DNA of 64,000 nt from Dechloromonas hortensis. Lineage in GTDB: Bacteria; Pseudomonadota; Gammaproteobacteria; Burkholderiales; Rhodocyclaceae. This document shows positions 17,779-28,066 of the stretch, piece by piece (position 1 is the stretch's first letter; every line of letters starts with the position of its first letter). The stretch covers positions 1 through 64,000 of the forward strand of contig NZ_SSSQ01000018.1 of NCBI RefSeq assembly GCF_009469765.1. The letters run 5' to 3'. Made by a program: the position numbers and the translations under genes. A model generated the notes under the pieces. The model did not search any database, was not told the DNA's origin, and saw only the letters and a list, made by a program, of their open reading frames with translations.

Positions 17779-17882
17779 GATGCGGCTCCTTTCTGCCTGC
17801 CAGAAATCCTGCCTGTTGCCGATTGGACTACCGCGACGGCGGCAGGTTCGCTCAACCTGAACGTCATGGGTAAATTCCATAA

Positions 17883-17921
17883 AGAAAAAGCCCCGCCGGT
17901 CTTGCGACCGGCGGGGCTTTT
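17883..17921 (-). terminator. Rho-independent terminator after gltD
   Basis: A strong GC-rich hairpin has arms GCCCCGCCGGTC and GACCGGCGGGGC around a four-base loop. On the minus strand it is followed by a TTTTTCTTT tail. It ends the gltBD transcript and separates it from the arginase-aminotransferase gene, which therefore probably has its own promoter between 17779 and 17882. Confidence 0.9.
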
Positions 17922-17937
17922 GGGGGGGCTGTACGGC

Positions 17938-19404
17938 TTAGCGCGGCAGCGAAGTGCTGCCCATCAGGAACTGATCGACTTCACGAGCGGCCTGGCGACC
18001 TTCGCGGATCGCCCAGACCACCAGCGACTGGCCGCGACGCACGTCACCGGCAGCAAAAACCTTGGCGACGTTGGTTGCATAACAGCCTTCGCCATCGGTC
18101 GTTGCCTTGGCATTGCCGCGGTTGTCCTTGTGGACGCCGAAGGCTTCGAGCAGGCTACCCACCGGATTGGTGAAGCCCATGGCCAGGAAGGCGGCATCGC
18201 ACGGCAGTTCGAATTCCGAACCGGCGACTTCGCTCATCTTGCCGTCCTTCCATTCAACGCGAACAGCCTGCAATGCCTTGACGTTGCCTTTGCCATCCTC
18301 GATGAACTTCTTGGTGGCAACCGCGAAATCGCGCTCGCAACCTTCGTTGTGCGAGGAAGAAGTGCGCAGCTTGTACGGCCAGTACGGCCAGGTCAGCGCC
18401 TTGTTTTCCTCGGCCGGCGGCATCGGCATCAACTCGAACTGGGTGACTGAAGCCGCACCATGACGGTTCGAGGTACCGACGCAGTCGGAACCGGTATCGC
18501 CGCCACCGATGACGATGACGTGCTTGCCCTTGACGTTGATCGGGTTGGCCTTGCCCTGCTGAACTTCCTTGTTCTGCGGAATCAGGAATTCCAGCGCGGC
18601 ATAGATACCCTTCAGCTCGCGGCCCGGCACCGGCAGATCGCGCGGCACTTCCGAACCGGCCGCCAGAATCACCGCATCGAAATCCTTGGCCAACTGCGCG
18701 GCGGAAACGACTTCGGTCGCATCGTTGTTGATACCGGCCGGCAATTCCTTGCTGCCAACCACAACCTTGGTCTTGAAGGTAACGCCTTCGGCTTCCATCT
18801 GGGCAACACGGCGATCAACCACCGTCTTTTCCAGCTTGAAGTCGGGAATGCCATAGGCGAGCAGGCCACCCAGGCGGTCGCTCTTTTCGAACACGGTCAC
18901 GGCGTGGCCGACGCGAGCCAGCTGCTGGGCAGCAGCCAGGCCGGCCGGGCCGGAACCAACCACGGCAACCTTCTTGCCGGTCTTGGTCTTCGGCGGCTGC
19001 GGCACGACCCAGCCCGATTCCCAGCCCTTGTCGATGATGAAGTGCTCGATCGACTTGATGCCGACCGGCGCTGCATTGATGCCCAGCGTACAGGCAGCCT
19101 CACAGGGGGCCGGACAGATACGGCCGGTGAAATCCGGGAAGTTGTTGGTCGAATGCAGCACTTCCAGCGCCTGCTTCCAGTTGCCGCGGTAAACCAGATC
19201 ATTCCAGTCCGGAATGATGTTGTTCACCGGGCAACCGTTGTTGCAGAACGGAATGCCGCAGTCCATGCAACGCGCGCCCTGAACCTTTGCATCGTCGTCG
19301 GACAGGGTATGAACGAATTCCTTGTAGTGCTTCAGACGCTGTTCTACCGGCTCGTAGGCCTCATTGAGACGCTCGAACTCCATGAATCCAGTCGGCTTGC
19401 CCAT
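17938..19404 (-). CDS. gltD: Glutamate synthase (NADPH) small subunit
   Basis: This 488-residue subunit carries FAD and takes electrons from NADPH for glutamate synthase. N-terminal cysteine clusters (CMDCGIPFCNNGCP and CPAPCEAACTLG) bind iron-sulfur centres. Two Rossmann motifs follow, VVGSGPAGLAAA for FAD and VIGGGDTGSD for NADPH. The length is typical. Its ATG overlaps the gltB stop as TAATG, so the two subunits are co-translated. A strong terminator lies 17 bases after the stop. Together GltBD convert glutamine and 2-oxoglutarate into two glutamates, the main nitrogen-assimilation step after glutamine synthetase. Confidence 0.97.
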   Translation of the reverse strand: MGKPTGFMEFERLNEAYEPVEQRLKHYKEFVHTLSDDDAKVQGARCMDCGIPFCNNGCPVNNIIPDWNDLVYRGNWKQALEVLHSTNNFPDFTGRICPAPCEAACTLGINAAPVGIKSIEHFIIDKGWESGWVVPQPPKTKTGKKVAVVGSGPAGLAAAQQLARVGHAVTVFEKSDRLGGLLAYGIPDFKLEKTVVDRRVAQMEAEGVTFKTKVVVGSKELPAGINNDATEVVSAAQLAKDFDAVILAAGSEVPRDLPVPGRELKGIYAALEFLIPQNKEVQQGKANPINVKGKHVIVIGGGDTGSDCVGTSNRHGAASVTQFELMPMPPAEENKALTWPYWPYKLRTSSSHNEGCERDFAVATKKFIEDGKGNVKALQAVRVEWKDGKMSEVAGSEFELPCDAAFLAMGFTNPVGSLLEAFGVHKDNRGNAKATTDGEGCYATNVAKVFAAGDVRRGQSLVVWAIREGRQAAREVDQFLMGSTSLPR

Positions 19405-22400
19405 TATGCGGCCTCCTTCTGTGCAGCAGCGGCCATCTCGGTGAGCGCCCGCTTGTACTCGTGCGGATAAACTTTGACGAACTTCTCACGGTAGGCATCC
19501 CAGTTGGCCAGGATAGCCTTGGCGGTTGCGCTGCCGGTGAACTCGGCGTGACGCATGATCAGCTCCTTGAGCTGCGTCTCGTCAGCCAGGCCTTGGTGCA
19601 GCGGCTCGCCAGCGGCGTGACGGCTGGCCGGCAGCACCTTTTCGAGGGCAACCTGAGCCAGATTGGCGCGTTGCTTGAAGCTGCCATCCTCGTCCAGCAC
19701 GTAGGCGATACCGCCCGACATGCCGGCGGCAAAGTTACGGCCGGTCATGCCCAGCACCACCACGGTGCCACCGGTCATGTATTCACAGCCATGATCGCCG
19801 ACGCCTTCGACAACCGCCGTACCACCGGAGTTGCGAACGCAGAAACGCTCGCCGCCAACACCGGCCAGGAAGGCTTCACCATCGGTGGCACCGTACATCA
19901 CGGTATTGCCGACGATGATGTTTTCCTGCGTGTTGCCACGGAAATCCGGGCTCGGCTTGATGATGATGCGACCACCCGACAAGCCCTTGCCGACGTAGTC
20001 GTTACCTTCGCCGGTCAGTTCCAGCGTCACACCCTTGGCCAGGAAGGCACCGAAGGCCTGGCCGGCGGTACCGGTCAGCTTGACGTGGATGGTGTCGTCC
20101 GGCAGACCGGCATTGCCGTAGCGACGGGCGACTTCGCCCGACAGCATGGTGCCGCAGGTGCGGTTGACGTTGATGATCTTGGTCTCGATCTGGACCTTCT
20201 GGCCCTTTTCGAGGGCCGGCTTGGCTTGCTCGATCAACTTGTGGTCGAGTGCCTTTTCCAGACCATGATCCTGCGCTTCGGTATGGCGGCGCGGCACTTC
20301 GGCCGGCACCGCCGGCTGGAAGAAGATCTTGGAGAAGTCCAGACCCTTGGCCTTCCAGTGTTCGATACCGGCGCGCATGTCGAGCAGGTCGGCACGGCCG
20401 ACCAGATCGTCGAACTTGCGGATGCCGAGCTCGGCCATGATCTCGCGAACTTCATCGGCAACGAAGAAGAAGTAGTTCACGACATGTTCCGGCTGACCGG
20501 TAAAGCGCTTGCGCAGTTCCGGGTCCTGCGTGGCAACGCCGACCGGGCAGGTGTTCAGATGGCACTTGCGCATCATGATGCAGCCTTCGACGACCAGAGG
20601 TGCCGTGGCGAAGCCGAATTCGTCGGCACCGAGCAAGGCACCAACGACGACGTCGCGACCGGTCTTCAACTGACCATCAACCTGAACGCGAATACGCGAA
20701 CGCAAGCGGTTCAGCACCAGCGTCTGCTGGGTTTCGGCCAGGCCGAGTTCCCACGGCGTGCCGGCGTGTTTGATCGAGGACTGCGGCGAAGCACCAGTAC
20801 CACCGTCAAAACCGGCGATCACGACGTGATCGGCCTTGGCCTTGGCAACACCGGCGGCAACCGTACCGACGCCCACTTCCGAGACCAGCTTGACGGAAAT
20901 GGAAGCGCGGTCGTTGGCATTCTTCAGATCGTGAATTAGCTGCGCCAGATCCTCGATCGAGTAGATGTCGTGGTGCGGCGGCGGCGAAATCAGGCCAACG
21001 CCCGGTACAGAGTGACGCAGGAAGCCGATGTACTCGGAAACCTTGTGACCCGGCAACTGGCCGCCTTCACCCGGCTTGGCGCCTTGCGCCATCTTGATCT
21101 GGATCTGGTCGGCATTGACCAGATACTCGGTGGTCACACCAAAGCGGCCTGAAGCAACCTGCTTGATCGCCGAGCGCAGCGAGTCGCCATCCTTCAGTTC
21201 GATATCACGCTCGATGCGACCGGCACCGATGATCTCGGACAGCTTGGTACCGCCCTTGACAGGGGCGAAACGCTTGGCATCCTCGCCACCTTCACCGGTA
21301 TTCGATTTGCCGCCGATGCGGTTCATCGCGATCGCCAGCGTGGTGTGCGCTTCGGTCGAAATGGAACCGAGCGACATGGCGCCGGTAGCGAAGCGCTTGA
21401 CGATTTCCTTGGCCGGTTCAACTTCTTCCAGCGGAATCGGCGCGCCTTGCGGCTTGAAACCGAACAGACCGCGCAAGGTCAGGTGACGCTTGGTCTGATC
21501 GTTGATCAGCGCGGCGTATTCCTTGTAGGTCTCGGACTTGCCCGAGCGCGTCGCATGTTGCAGCTTGGCGATGGAGTCCGGCGTCCACATGTGCTCTTCG
21601 CCGCGCGTCCGGTAGGCGTACTCGCCACCGGCATCAAGCATGCTGGTCAGCACGGGGTCGGCCGAGAAGGCTTCTTCGTGCAAACGAATGGCTTCTTCAG
21701 CCACTTCGAAGACACCGATACCTTCAACGTTGGACGGCGTGCCGGTGAAGTATTTCTCGACGAAATCCTTCTGCAGACCGATCGCTTCGAAGATCTGAGC
21801 GCCGGTGTAGGACATGTAGGTCGAGATGCCCATCTTGGACATGACCTTGTTCAGACCCTTGCCGATTGCCTTGACGAAGTTCTTGACGTACTTCTCTGCC
21901 TTTTCGGCATCGCCCTTGGCAAAGCCTTCGATGGTTTCGAGGGCCAGATAGGGGTGGACCGCCTCGGCACCGTAACCGCCCAGCAACGCGAAGTGGTGCG
22001 TTTCGCGGGCAGAACCCGTTTCGACAACCAGGCCGGTGCTGGTGCGCAGGCCCTTCTTGACCAGATGCTGATGGATGGCGGAAGTTGCCAGCAGCGCCGG
22101 AATCGCCACATGATCCTTATCCAGCTTGCGGTCGGAAACGATCAGGATGTTGGCGCCGGAACGAACGGCATCCTCTGCATCGGCGGCCAGCGATGCCAGA
22201 CGCGCTTCGACGCCAGCCTTGCCCCAGGCCACCGGGTAGCAGATGTCCAGTTCGAAGGAGCGGAACTTGCCGGAGGTGTACTTCTCGATATGGCGGAGTT
22301 TCTCCATATCGGTCCGGGTCAGTACCGGCTGCGACACTTCCAGACGAATCGGCGGGTTGATGTCGGTGGTGTTCAGCAGGTTCGGCTTTGGGCCGACGAA

Positions 22401-24041
22401 GGAAACCAGCGACATGACCAGTTCTTCGCGGATCGGATCGATCGGCGGGTTGGTCACCTGCGCAAACAGTTGCTTGAAGTAGGTGTACAGCGTCTTGTTC
22501 TTCTTCGACAAGACCGGCAATGCGGAGTCGGTACCCATCGAACCGGTCGCTTCTTCGCCGTTCTGCACCATCGGCTCCAGGATCACTTTGATGTCTTCCT
22601 GGGTATAGCCAAAAGCCTGTTGACGGTCGAGCAAGGAGGCACCGGCTTCGGCACATTGCTCGGCAGCGGCCGGCACTTCGTCGAGCTTGATGCGGATCTT
22701 TTCGATCCACTCACGATACGGTTTGGCGTTGGCCAGGGAGTTCTTCAACTCCTGGTCGTCGATGATCCGGCCTTGTTCCATGTCGATCAGGAACATTTTG
22801 CCCGGCTGCAGGCGCCATTTCTTGACGATCTTCTTTTCCGGAATCGGCAACACGCCCGATTCGGAAGCCATGACCACGAGGTCGTCGTCGGTCACCAGAT
22901 AACGGGCCGGACGCAGACCGTTACGGTCGAGCGTCGCCCCGATCTGGCGGCCGTCAGTAAAGGCCACGGCGGCAGGGCCATCCCACGGCTCCATCATCGC
23001 GGCATGGTACTCGTAGAAGGCGCGACGGTTTTCGTCCATCGTCGTGTGCTTTTCCCAGGCTTCCGGGATCATCAGCATGACGGCCTGGGCCAGCGAGTAA
23101 CCGCCCCCCATGACGAGCAGTTCGAGTGCATTGTCGAAGGAGGCGGAGTCGGACTGACCCGGGTAATGCAGAGGCCAAACTTTCTTCAGGTCATCACCGA
23201 GGATCGGTGAGGAGATGGCCTGTTCGCGCGCCTTGAACCAGTTGACGTTGCCGCGCACGGTGTTGATTTCACCGTTGTGGGCGATATAGCGGAACGGATG
23301 CGCCAGATCCCAGGTCGGGAAGGTATTGGTCGAGAAGCGCTGGTGCACGAGGGCGAGCGCCGAAACGGTACGCTTGTCCTGCAGGTCGAGGTAATACACA
23401 CCGACCTGGTCGGCCAGCAGCAGGCCCTTGTAGTTGACGGTACGGGCCGAGAAGGACGGCACGTAGAATTCCTGACCGTGCTTCAGCTTCAGCGACTTGA
23501 TCGCATTGGCGGCACGACGGCGGATGATGTACAGCTTGCGTTCCAGCGCATCGGTTACGAAGACGTCTGGACCGCGGCCGACGAAGATCTGGCGAATGAC
23601 CGGCTCTTTGGCACGGACCGTCGGCGACATCGGCATTTCGGAATTAACCGGCACTTCGCGCCAGCCGAGAATCACCTGACCTTCAGCCTTGACTGAACGC
23701 TCGATCTCTTCGACACAGGCGTGACGCGAGGCGGCTTCCTGCGGCAGGAACACCATGCCGACGCCGTACTCGCCAAGCGGTGGCAACTCAACGCCTTGCT
23801 TGGCCATCTCTTCGCGATAGAACTGATCCGGAATCTGGATCAGAATACCGGCGCCATCGCCTTGCAGCGGGTCAGCACCAACAGCGCCACGGTGATCCAG
23901 ATTTTTCAGGATCAACAAGCCCTGTTCGACGATGCTGTGACTTTTCTGGCCTTTGAAATGGGCAACGAAGCCCACGCCGCAAGCGTCGTGCTCGTTGGCT
24001 GGGTCGTACAAACCCTGCCGCTCAGGTACTGCCGGTTCCAT
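19404..24041 (-). CDS. gltB: Glutamate synthase (NADPH) large subunit
   Basis: This 1545-residue subunit performs the glutaminase and glutamate-forming half-reactions. The N-terminal class II amidotransferase begins at Cys21 in EHDACGVGF after a short propeptide that must be removed. The FMN-binding synthase domain includes GEGGEDAKRF and GGTGASPQSS. The cysteine cluster CIMMRKCHLNTCPVG holds the [3Fe-4S] centre, and a GXGXG beta-helix forms the C-terminus. I chose the ATG at 24041 because GAAGGA sits eight bases upstream and the Cys position fits; the open frame extends 41 codons further but lacks these features. It overlaps gltD. Confidence 0.96.
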   Translation of the reverse strand: MEPAVPERQGLYDPANEHDACGVGFVAHFKGQKSHSIVEQGLLILKNLDHRGAVGADPLQGDGAGILIQIPDQFYREEMAKQGVELPPLGEYGVGMVFLPQEAASRHACVEEIERSVKAEGQVILGWREVPVNSEMPMSPTVRAKEPVIRQIFVGRGPDVFVTDALERKLYIIRRRAANAIKSLKLKHGQEFYVPSFSARTVNYKGLLLADQVGVYYLDLQDKRTVSALALVHQRFSTNTFPTWDLAHPFRYIAHNGEINTVRGNVNWFKAREQAISSPILGDDLKKVWPLHYPGQSDSASFDNALELLVMGGGYSLAQAVMLMIPEAWEKHTTMDENRRAFYEYHAAMMEPWDGPAAVAFTDGRQIGATLDRNGLRPARYLVTDDDLVVMASESGVLPIPEKKIVKKWRLQPGKMFLIDMEQGRIIDDQELKNSLANAKPYREWIEKIRIKLDEVPAAAEQCAEAGASLLDRQQAFGYTQEDIKVILEPMVQNGEEATGSMGTDSALPVLSKKNKTLYTYFKQLFAQVTNPPIDPIREELVMSLVSFVGPKPNLLNTTDINPPIRLEVSQPVLTRTDMEKLRHIEKYTSGKFRSFELDICYPVAWGKAGVEARLASLAADAEDAVRSGANILIVSDRKLDKDHVAIPALLATSAIHQHLVKKGLRTSTGLVVETGSARETHHFALLGGYGAEAVHPYLALETIEGFAKGDAEKAEKYVKNFVKAIGKGLNKVMSKMGISTYMSYTGAQIFEAIGLQKDFVEKYFTGTPSNVEGIGVFEVAEEAIRLHEEAFSADPVLTSMLDAGGEYAYRTRGEEHMWTPDSIAKLQHATRSGKSETYKEYAALINDQTKRHLTLRGLFGFKPQGAPIPLEEVEPAKEIVKRFATGAMSLGSISTEAHTTLAIAMNRIGGKSNTGEGGEDAKRFAPVKGGTKLSEIIGAGRIERDIELKDGDSLRSAIKQVASGRFGVTTEYLVNADQIQIKMAQGAKPGEGGQLPGHKVSEYIGFLRHSVPGVGLISPPPHHDIYSIEDLAQLIHDLKNANDRASISVKLVSEVGVGTVAAGVAKAKADHVVIAGFDGGTGASPQSSIKHAGTPWELGLAETQQTLVLNRLRSRIRVQVDGQLKTGRDVVVGALLGADEFGFATAPLVVEGCIMMRKCHLNTCPVGVATQDPELRKRFTGQPEHVVNYFFFVADEVREIMAELGIRKFDDLVGRADLLDMRAGIEHWKAKGLDFSKIFFQPAVPAEVPRRHTEAQDHGLEKALDHKLIEQAKPALEKGQKVQIETKIINVNRTCGTMLSGEVARRYGNAGLPDDTIHVKLTGTAGQAFGAFLAKGVTLELTGEGNDYVGKGLSGGRIIIKPSPDFRGNTQENIIVGNTVMYGATDGEAFLAGVGGERFCVRNSGGTAVVEGVGDHGCEYMTGGTVVVLGMTGRNFAAGMSGGIAYVLDEDGSFKQRANLAQVALEKVLPASRHAAGEPLHQGLADETQLKELIMRHAEFTGSATAKAILANWDAYREKFVKVYPHEYKRALTEMAAAAQKEAA

Positions 24042-24096
24042 CACACTAGTTCCTTCAAAAGACTCGGCCAATGAAATCAAGGACCAAAGATAAAGA

Positions 24097-24126
24097 AAGC
24101 CGGCCTCCCGAAAAGCTAGCCGGCTT
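24097..24126 (-). terminator. Hairpin between aroB and gltB (terminator or leader attenuator)
   Basis: A perfect eight-base inverted repeat, AAGCCGGC/GCCGGCTT, has a 14-base loop and is followed on the minus strand by TTTCTTTATC. It lies 90 bases after the aroB stop and 56 bases before the gltB ATG. It most simply ends the pil-aro transcript, but could act as an attenuator in a gltB leader if that promoter lies upstream. Confidence 0.7.
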
Positions 24127-24215
24127 GTACGAAATTTCGGGGCGACCGCAGAATATACCGCCAAACCCCTGTCAATTCAAGATGCTGCGACGCACCAATC
24201 CCGTTCAACTAAGCC

Positions 24216-25316
24216 TCAGACACTCCCTGTTTGGGTGCATCTGACTTCAATTGCCGCCCGAATCAAGGCATCACTCGCCTGATCCGAGAGCACCGCCTCA
24301 CCAATTCGCTTAAGCAGCACAAGGCGCAGACGACCATCCTCAACCTTCTTGTCATGACTCATCAATTCTAGATAGCGCTCAACACCAAGCGGCGCCCCGT
24401 GCACCGGCAAACCGGCACGGAGGAAGAGTGACTCGATTCGCAGCACATCGCCGGCAGCCAGCCATCCCATCCGACATGAAAGCTCAGACGCAATTACCGT
24501 GCCGGCCGAAACAGCCTCGCCATGCAACCACTCGCCGTAGCCCATCCCTGTTTCAATGGCATGGCCAAACGTGTGACCAAGATTCAGCAAGGCTCGCTCA
24601 CCAGCCTCCCGTTCGTCAGCAGCCACAACCTCGGCTTTGTTGGCGCATGAACGATGAACTGCGTAGGCCAATGCTTCTTTATCCCGCACTAGCAACTTCT
24701 CGATATTTGCTTCCAGCCAGCAAAAAAACTCGGGGTCGCGGATCAGGCCATATTTGATCACCTCGGCCAAGCCCGCTTTCAATTCACGATCAGGCAGAGT
24801 GTCGAGGGTTGATATATCCGCCAGAACCAGACGTGGCTGATAGAACGCCCCGATCATATTCTTGCCCAGAGGATGATTGATTGCTGTTTTTCCGCCGACA
24901 GAAGAGTCGACCAGAGAGAGGAGAGTCGTTGGTATCTGAATGAAGGGCATGCCACGCTGATAGCACGATGCAGCAAACCCGCCCATATCGCCGATGACAC
25001 CGCCACCCAAGGCTAGTAATGGGGTACTCCGCTCGCAATGCGCCCCGAGAAGCGCATCAAAGATCAAGTTAAGCGTCTTCCAGGTTTTATATTGCTCACC
25101 ATCCGGCAGCACAACAGGAATCGCTGAAATACCTATCTTTTCCAGCGTGGACCGCAGCAAGTCGAGATAAAGAGGAGCCACCGTCGAGTTGGTTACGACC
25201 ACCACTTTTTTTTGCTTCAGATACGGCACCAGCAATTCAGGATTGGCCAACAAACCACACCCGATGTAAATCGGATAGGAGCGCTCGGCCAATGATACGT
25301 TTAAGGTCTGAATCAT
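24216..25316 (-). CDS. aroB: 3-dehydroquinate synthase
   Basis: This 366-residue cytoplasmic enzyme is the second of the shikimate pathway and turns DAHP into 3-dehydroquinate using NAD and a divalent metal. The NAD-binding segment GGGVIGDMGGFAAS and KTAINHPLGKNMIG are present, and the metal-binding histidines lie in NLGHTFGHAIE and GEWLHGEAVS. The length is normal. It overlaps aroK by four bases. Base composition is AT-richer than in gltB downstream. Confidence 0.97.
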   Translation of the reverse strand: MIQTLNVSLAERSYPIYIGCGLLANPELLVPYLKQKKVVVVTNSTVAPLYLDLLRSTLEKIGISAIPVVLPDGEQYKTWKTLNLIFDALLGAHCERSTPLLALGGGVIGDMGGFAASCYQRGMPFIQIPTTLLSLVDSSVGGKTAINHPLGKNMIGAFYQPRLVLADISTLDTLPDRELKAGLAEVIKYGLIRDPEFFCWLEANIEKLLVRDKEALAYAVHRSCANKAEVVAADEREAGERALLNLGHTFGHAIETGMGYGEWLHGEAVSAGTVIASELSCRMGWLAAGDVLRIESLFLRAGLPVHGAPLGVERYLELMSHDKKVEDGRLRLVLLKRIGEAVLSDQASDALIRAAIEVRCTQTGSV

Positions 25317-25840
25317 GATTTGTATAAACGACTATATTCCCGCAACAGATACTGGACGATGCCAGCAGCCACAAGATGGCCGCCTTCGACTGTCAAATGA
25401 GCCACCTCACGATACAGGGGATCACGACTGGCATGCAACTCCTCCAGCCGAGCCAAAGGATTCTCTACCTGCAATAGCGGCCGGTTCTTATCGTGCTTAG
25501 TACGCTCGAACAGCAAGGCAGGCGGCACATTCAGGTAAACAACCCACCCCGACTCATGCAGGCGCTTCCTGGTCTCAGCATTGAGCACCGCCCCTCCGCC
25601 AGTAGCCATGACAATACCGTCCAACTCAGTCAGTTCAGCAATAGTCTGCGCCTCACGACGACGAAAGCCATCCTCACCTTCGATTTCGAAAATCGTCGGG
25701 ACGGCAACCCCGGTCCGCGCCACGATCTCGTGATCAGAGTCGAAAAATACTCGCCCCAAACGACGCGCCAACTGACGACCCACCGTCGTCTTCCCAGCGC
25801 CCATCAAACCCACTAAATATATGTTACGACGATTGTCCAC
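25313..25840 (-). CDS. aroK: Shikimate kinase
   Basis: This 175-residue kinase phosphorylates shikimate at the 3-hydroxyl using ATP. It has P-loop GLMGAGKTTVGRQLA, the shikimate-binding DSDHEI with a following Arg-Arg pair in GFRRREAQ, the GGGAV motif, and the lid-region arginine in KHDKNRPLL. Its stop overlaps aroB (ATGA). The aroK-aroB pair directly after pilQ is the classic proteobacterial order. A terminator hairpin at 25873-25898 separates it from pilQ. Confidence 0.96.
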   Translation of the reverse strand: MDNRRNIYLVGLMGAGKTTVGRQLARRLGRVFFDSDHEIVARTGVAVPTIFEIEGEDGFRRREAQTIAELTELDGIVMATGGGAVLNAETRKRLHESGWVVYLNVPPALLFERTKHDKNRPLLQVENPLARLEELHASRDPLYREVAHLTVEGGHLVAAGIVQYLLREYSRLYKS

Positions 25841-25872
25841 GCCAAGACTCTATCTGACTCTGTTAAATCGAC

Positions 25873-25898
25873 AAAAAAAAGGCCGACATCGCCGGCCC
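25873..25898 (-). terminator. Rho-independent terminator after pilQ
   Basis: The hairpin GGCCG...CGGCC is followed by eight T on the minus strand. It lies just after the pilQ stop and before aroK, so the pil operon ends here at least partly and aroKB may have a separate or read-through promoter. Confidence 0.85.
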
Positions 25899-25921
25899 TT
25901 GGTTCTTGCCATCCATTCTTC

Positions 25922-28066
25922 TTAATCCACTCGCAATTTCTCTGAAATTATTCTTGGTGTAATAAAAACAAGCAATTCACGACGCGTCCCGGAATCGCTC
26001 TTTATTTTGAACAGCCACCCCAAGAATGGGAGATCACCAAGAAAAGGAACCTTTTCAGTCGATGTCTGAGTGTCCGTAATAAACACTCCACCAATAACAA
26101 CGGTACCGCCATTTTCAACAACAACGTTAGTTTCTACGACCGAACTCTTGATCGGTGGATTGTTCAATATTGCCTTTGTCCAGTCTGGCTCTTCTTTCTT
26201 AACAATCAATGCCATTTTTACCGTGCCCTCTGGGGTAATTTGTGGCGTTGCTTCTAAAGAGAGTTTGGCGGACTTAAAACTAACAGTTTGTGTGGTTGTA
26301 CCTCCAGAATTTTGGGTAACCACATAAGGTACTTCAGTACCGTCTTCTATTTTTGCTTTTACGTTATTTGCAGTAATAACTCGCGGGCTAGAAATTATTT
26401 TGCCGACCCCGTCAGACTCCAAAGCTGCGATTTCCAAATTCAGAATACGGCTCAGAGACGCATTGAACAATGATAGTGCCAACGTCCCCCCCGTAGAGGT
26501 GTAGGACGGCAAGTTAACTCCAACCATAGAATTTTGCACTAAGGTCGCAGGAGTCGTTGCCCCACCACTTGTAACAGAAGGTGTTACTGACCCCCCTACG
26601 GTATATATCCCGCTTCCACCAACCTGAGTTCCCTGTGAGTTGATAAAATTAAGTTTAGCTCCTAGACTGCGATTAAAACTGTCATTAGCTTCCACTACCC
26701 GAGCCTCGATCAGCACCTGACGGGCTCCAATATCAATTGCTTTTATAAAAGTTCTAATTTCTTCAAGCTTGCTGGCAATATCATTGATAAAGATGATATT
26801 GGACTGCGGGTCAGCTACAGCACTGCCTCGCTTACTAAGAATACGCTGAGCAGCCGTAGGCACCCCTCCCGTAGCACCCGCTGGAGCCAAACCTGCGAGC
26901 AAACGAGCAACATCAGTTGCTTTTTGGTAGTTCAAAACAAACTGCTCAAGTTGCAACGGTTCCAAATCACTGATTTGTTGTTTGGATTCAAACTCCAGTT
27001 TTTCTCGAGTGGCAATTTCATCGCGAGGGGCAATCATGATGATATTGCCCTTCTTGCGCATATCTAGCCCCTTCTGCTGGAAAATAATATCGATTACCTG
27101 ATCGGCTGGTACATCCTTCAACACAAGGGTTGTCGTCCCCGTAACTGTTTCGCTGATAACCGCATTCAAATTCAACTCTTCAGCCATCAAGCGCAACAAT
27201 GCACGTACATCGCCATTTTGGTAATTGATGCTGACGCGCGGTCCTTGGTAACCTGTTTTTGACCCTTGGACCAGCTTATTGGGATCTTCGACAATTTTCT
27301 TGACCTCGATAACAAACTGATTATCTGTCTGGTATGCGTTATGCTCCCAAAGGCCTTTCGGTGAAATAGTCATTCTGACATTTTCCCCCTGTGCCTTGGT
27401 CTCCACGGTACTAACCGGGGTGGCAAAATCAAGCACATCAAGCTTGCGCCGAAGATGGTCAGGTACAGTCGTCTTCATGAAGTCTATAATTAATCCGCTT
27501 CCTTGCTGGCGAATATCTATTGCCGTACCACTGTCACTGAGATCGACAATAATACGACCTTCACCATCCTTGCCACGCCTGAATATGATGTCACGGACAG
27601 AATGCCTGCTACCAACAGCACTCTCTTCAGAAAAACGAGTCGCCCGTTGCGCGGCAGAATCAGTCAAACGGGTTATCGGCGCCAGAACGACATACAACGA
27701 CTTACCATCAAGTCGAGTCGTGTAATTCATGTTGCGCACCAAATTTAGCACTAGTCGGGTGCGCTCCCCGACCTGTACAACATTCATGCTACGCAAATCG
27801 CCTTCATTTAGAGTTTGACTATTTTTCCCCAGTCCATTTGCTGTAGACGGGAAATCAAAAGCGATCTTTGCAGGATTTGCTACGCTAAATCCTGCTGGTG
27901 GCATCGTCAAAGGCTCTTTGAGGTCAATCTTTACTGCGATCTCATTGCCCTGCTGCGCAACATTGATCGCCTCAATGCTATTTGCCGGAACCGACTCAGC
28001 ATGCAACGGGGAGATGAAGGCAAAGCAGGCCGAAATTGCAACCTGTGCGTAAGTTATAAATTTCAT
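25922..28066 (-). CDS. pilQ: Type IV pilus secretin
   Basis: This 714-residue outer-membrane secretin forms the channel through which the type IV pilus leaves the cell. A signal peptide (about 1-24, ending LHA-ES) is followed by AMIN domains that bind peptidoglycan, an N0/STN-like domain with NGDVRALLRLMAEELNLN, an N1 domain, and the secretin barrel near the C-terminus (EDGTEVPYVV, VIGGVFITDTQ, FLGDLPFLGWLFK). The length is typical. It overlaps pilP by four bases. A hand count on sample lines gives about 33-47 percent GC, well below the window average. Confidence 0.96.
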   Translation of the reverse strand: MKFITYAQVAISACFAFISPLHAESVPANSIEAINVAQQGNEIAVKIDLKEPLTMPPAGFSVANPAKIAFDFPSTANGLGKNSQTLNEGDLRSMNVVQVGERTRLVLNLVRNMNYTTRLDGKSLYVVLAPITRLTDSAAQRATRFSEESAVGSRHSVRDIIFRRGKDGEGRIIVDLSDSGTAIDIRQQGSGLIIDFMKTTVPDHLRRKLDVLDFATPVSTVETKAQGENVRMTISPKGLWEHNAYQTDNQFVIEVKKIVEDPNKLVQGSKTGYQGPRVSINYQNGDVRALLRLMAEELNLNAVISETVTGTTTLVLKDVPADQVIDIIFQQKGLDMRKKGNIIMIAPRDEIATREKLEFESKQQISDLEPLQLEQFVLNYQKATDVARLLAGLAPAGATGGVPTAAQRILSKRGSAVADPQSNIIFINDIASKLEEIRTFIKAIDIGARQVLIEARVVEANDSFNRSLGAKLNFINSQGTQVGGSGIYTVGGSVTPSVTSGGATTPATLVQNSMVGVNLPSYTSTGGTLALSLFNASLSRILNLEIAALESDGVGKIISSPRVITANNVKAKIEDGTEVPYVVTQNSGGTTTQTVSFKSAKLSLEATPQITPEGTVKMALIVKKEEPDWTKAILNNPPIKSSVVETNVVVENGGTVVIGGVFITDTQTSTEKVPFLGDLPFLGWLFKIKSDSGTRRELLVFITPRIISEKLRVD

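Noticed and set aside
17779..17880. N-terminal extension of the arginase-aminotransferase frame by 34 codons
   Set aside because: The extension is rich in Arg and unlike any arginase, and the strong AAAGGAG site fits the ATG at 17778.
21345..23210. A 621-codon plus-strand open frame opposite gltB
   Set aside because: It is an antisense frame of a well-conserved gene with GC-rich third positions; no recognisable motifs or ribosome-binding site.
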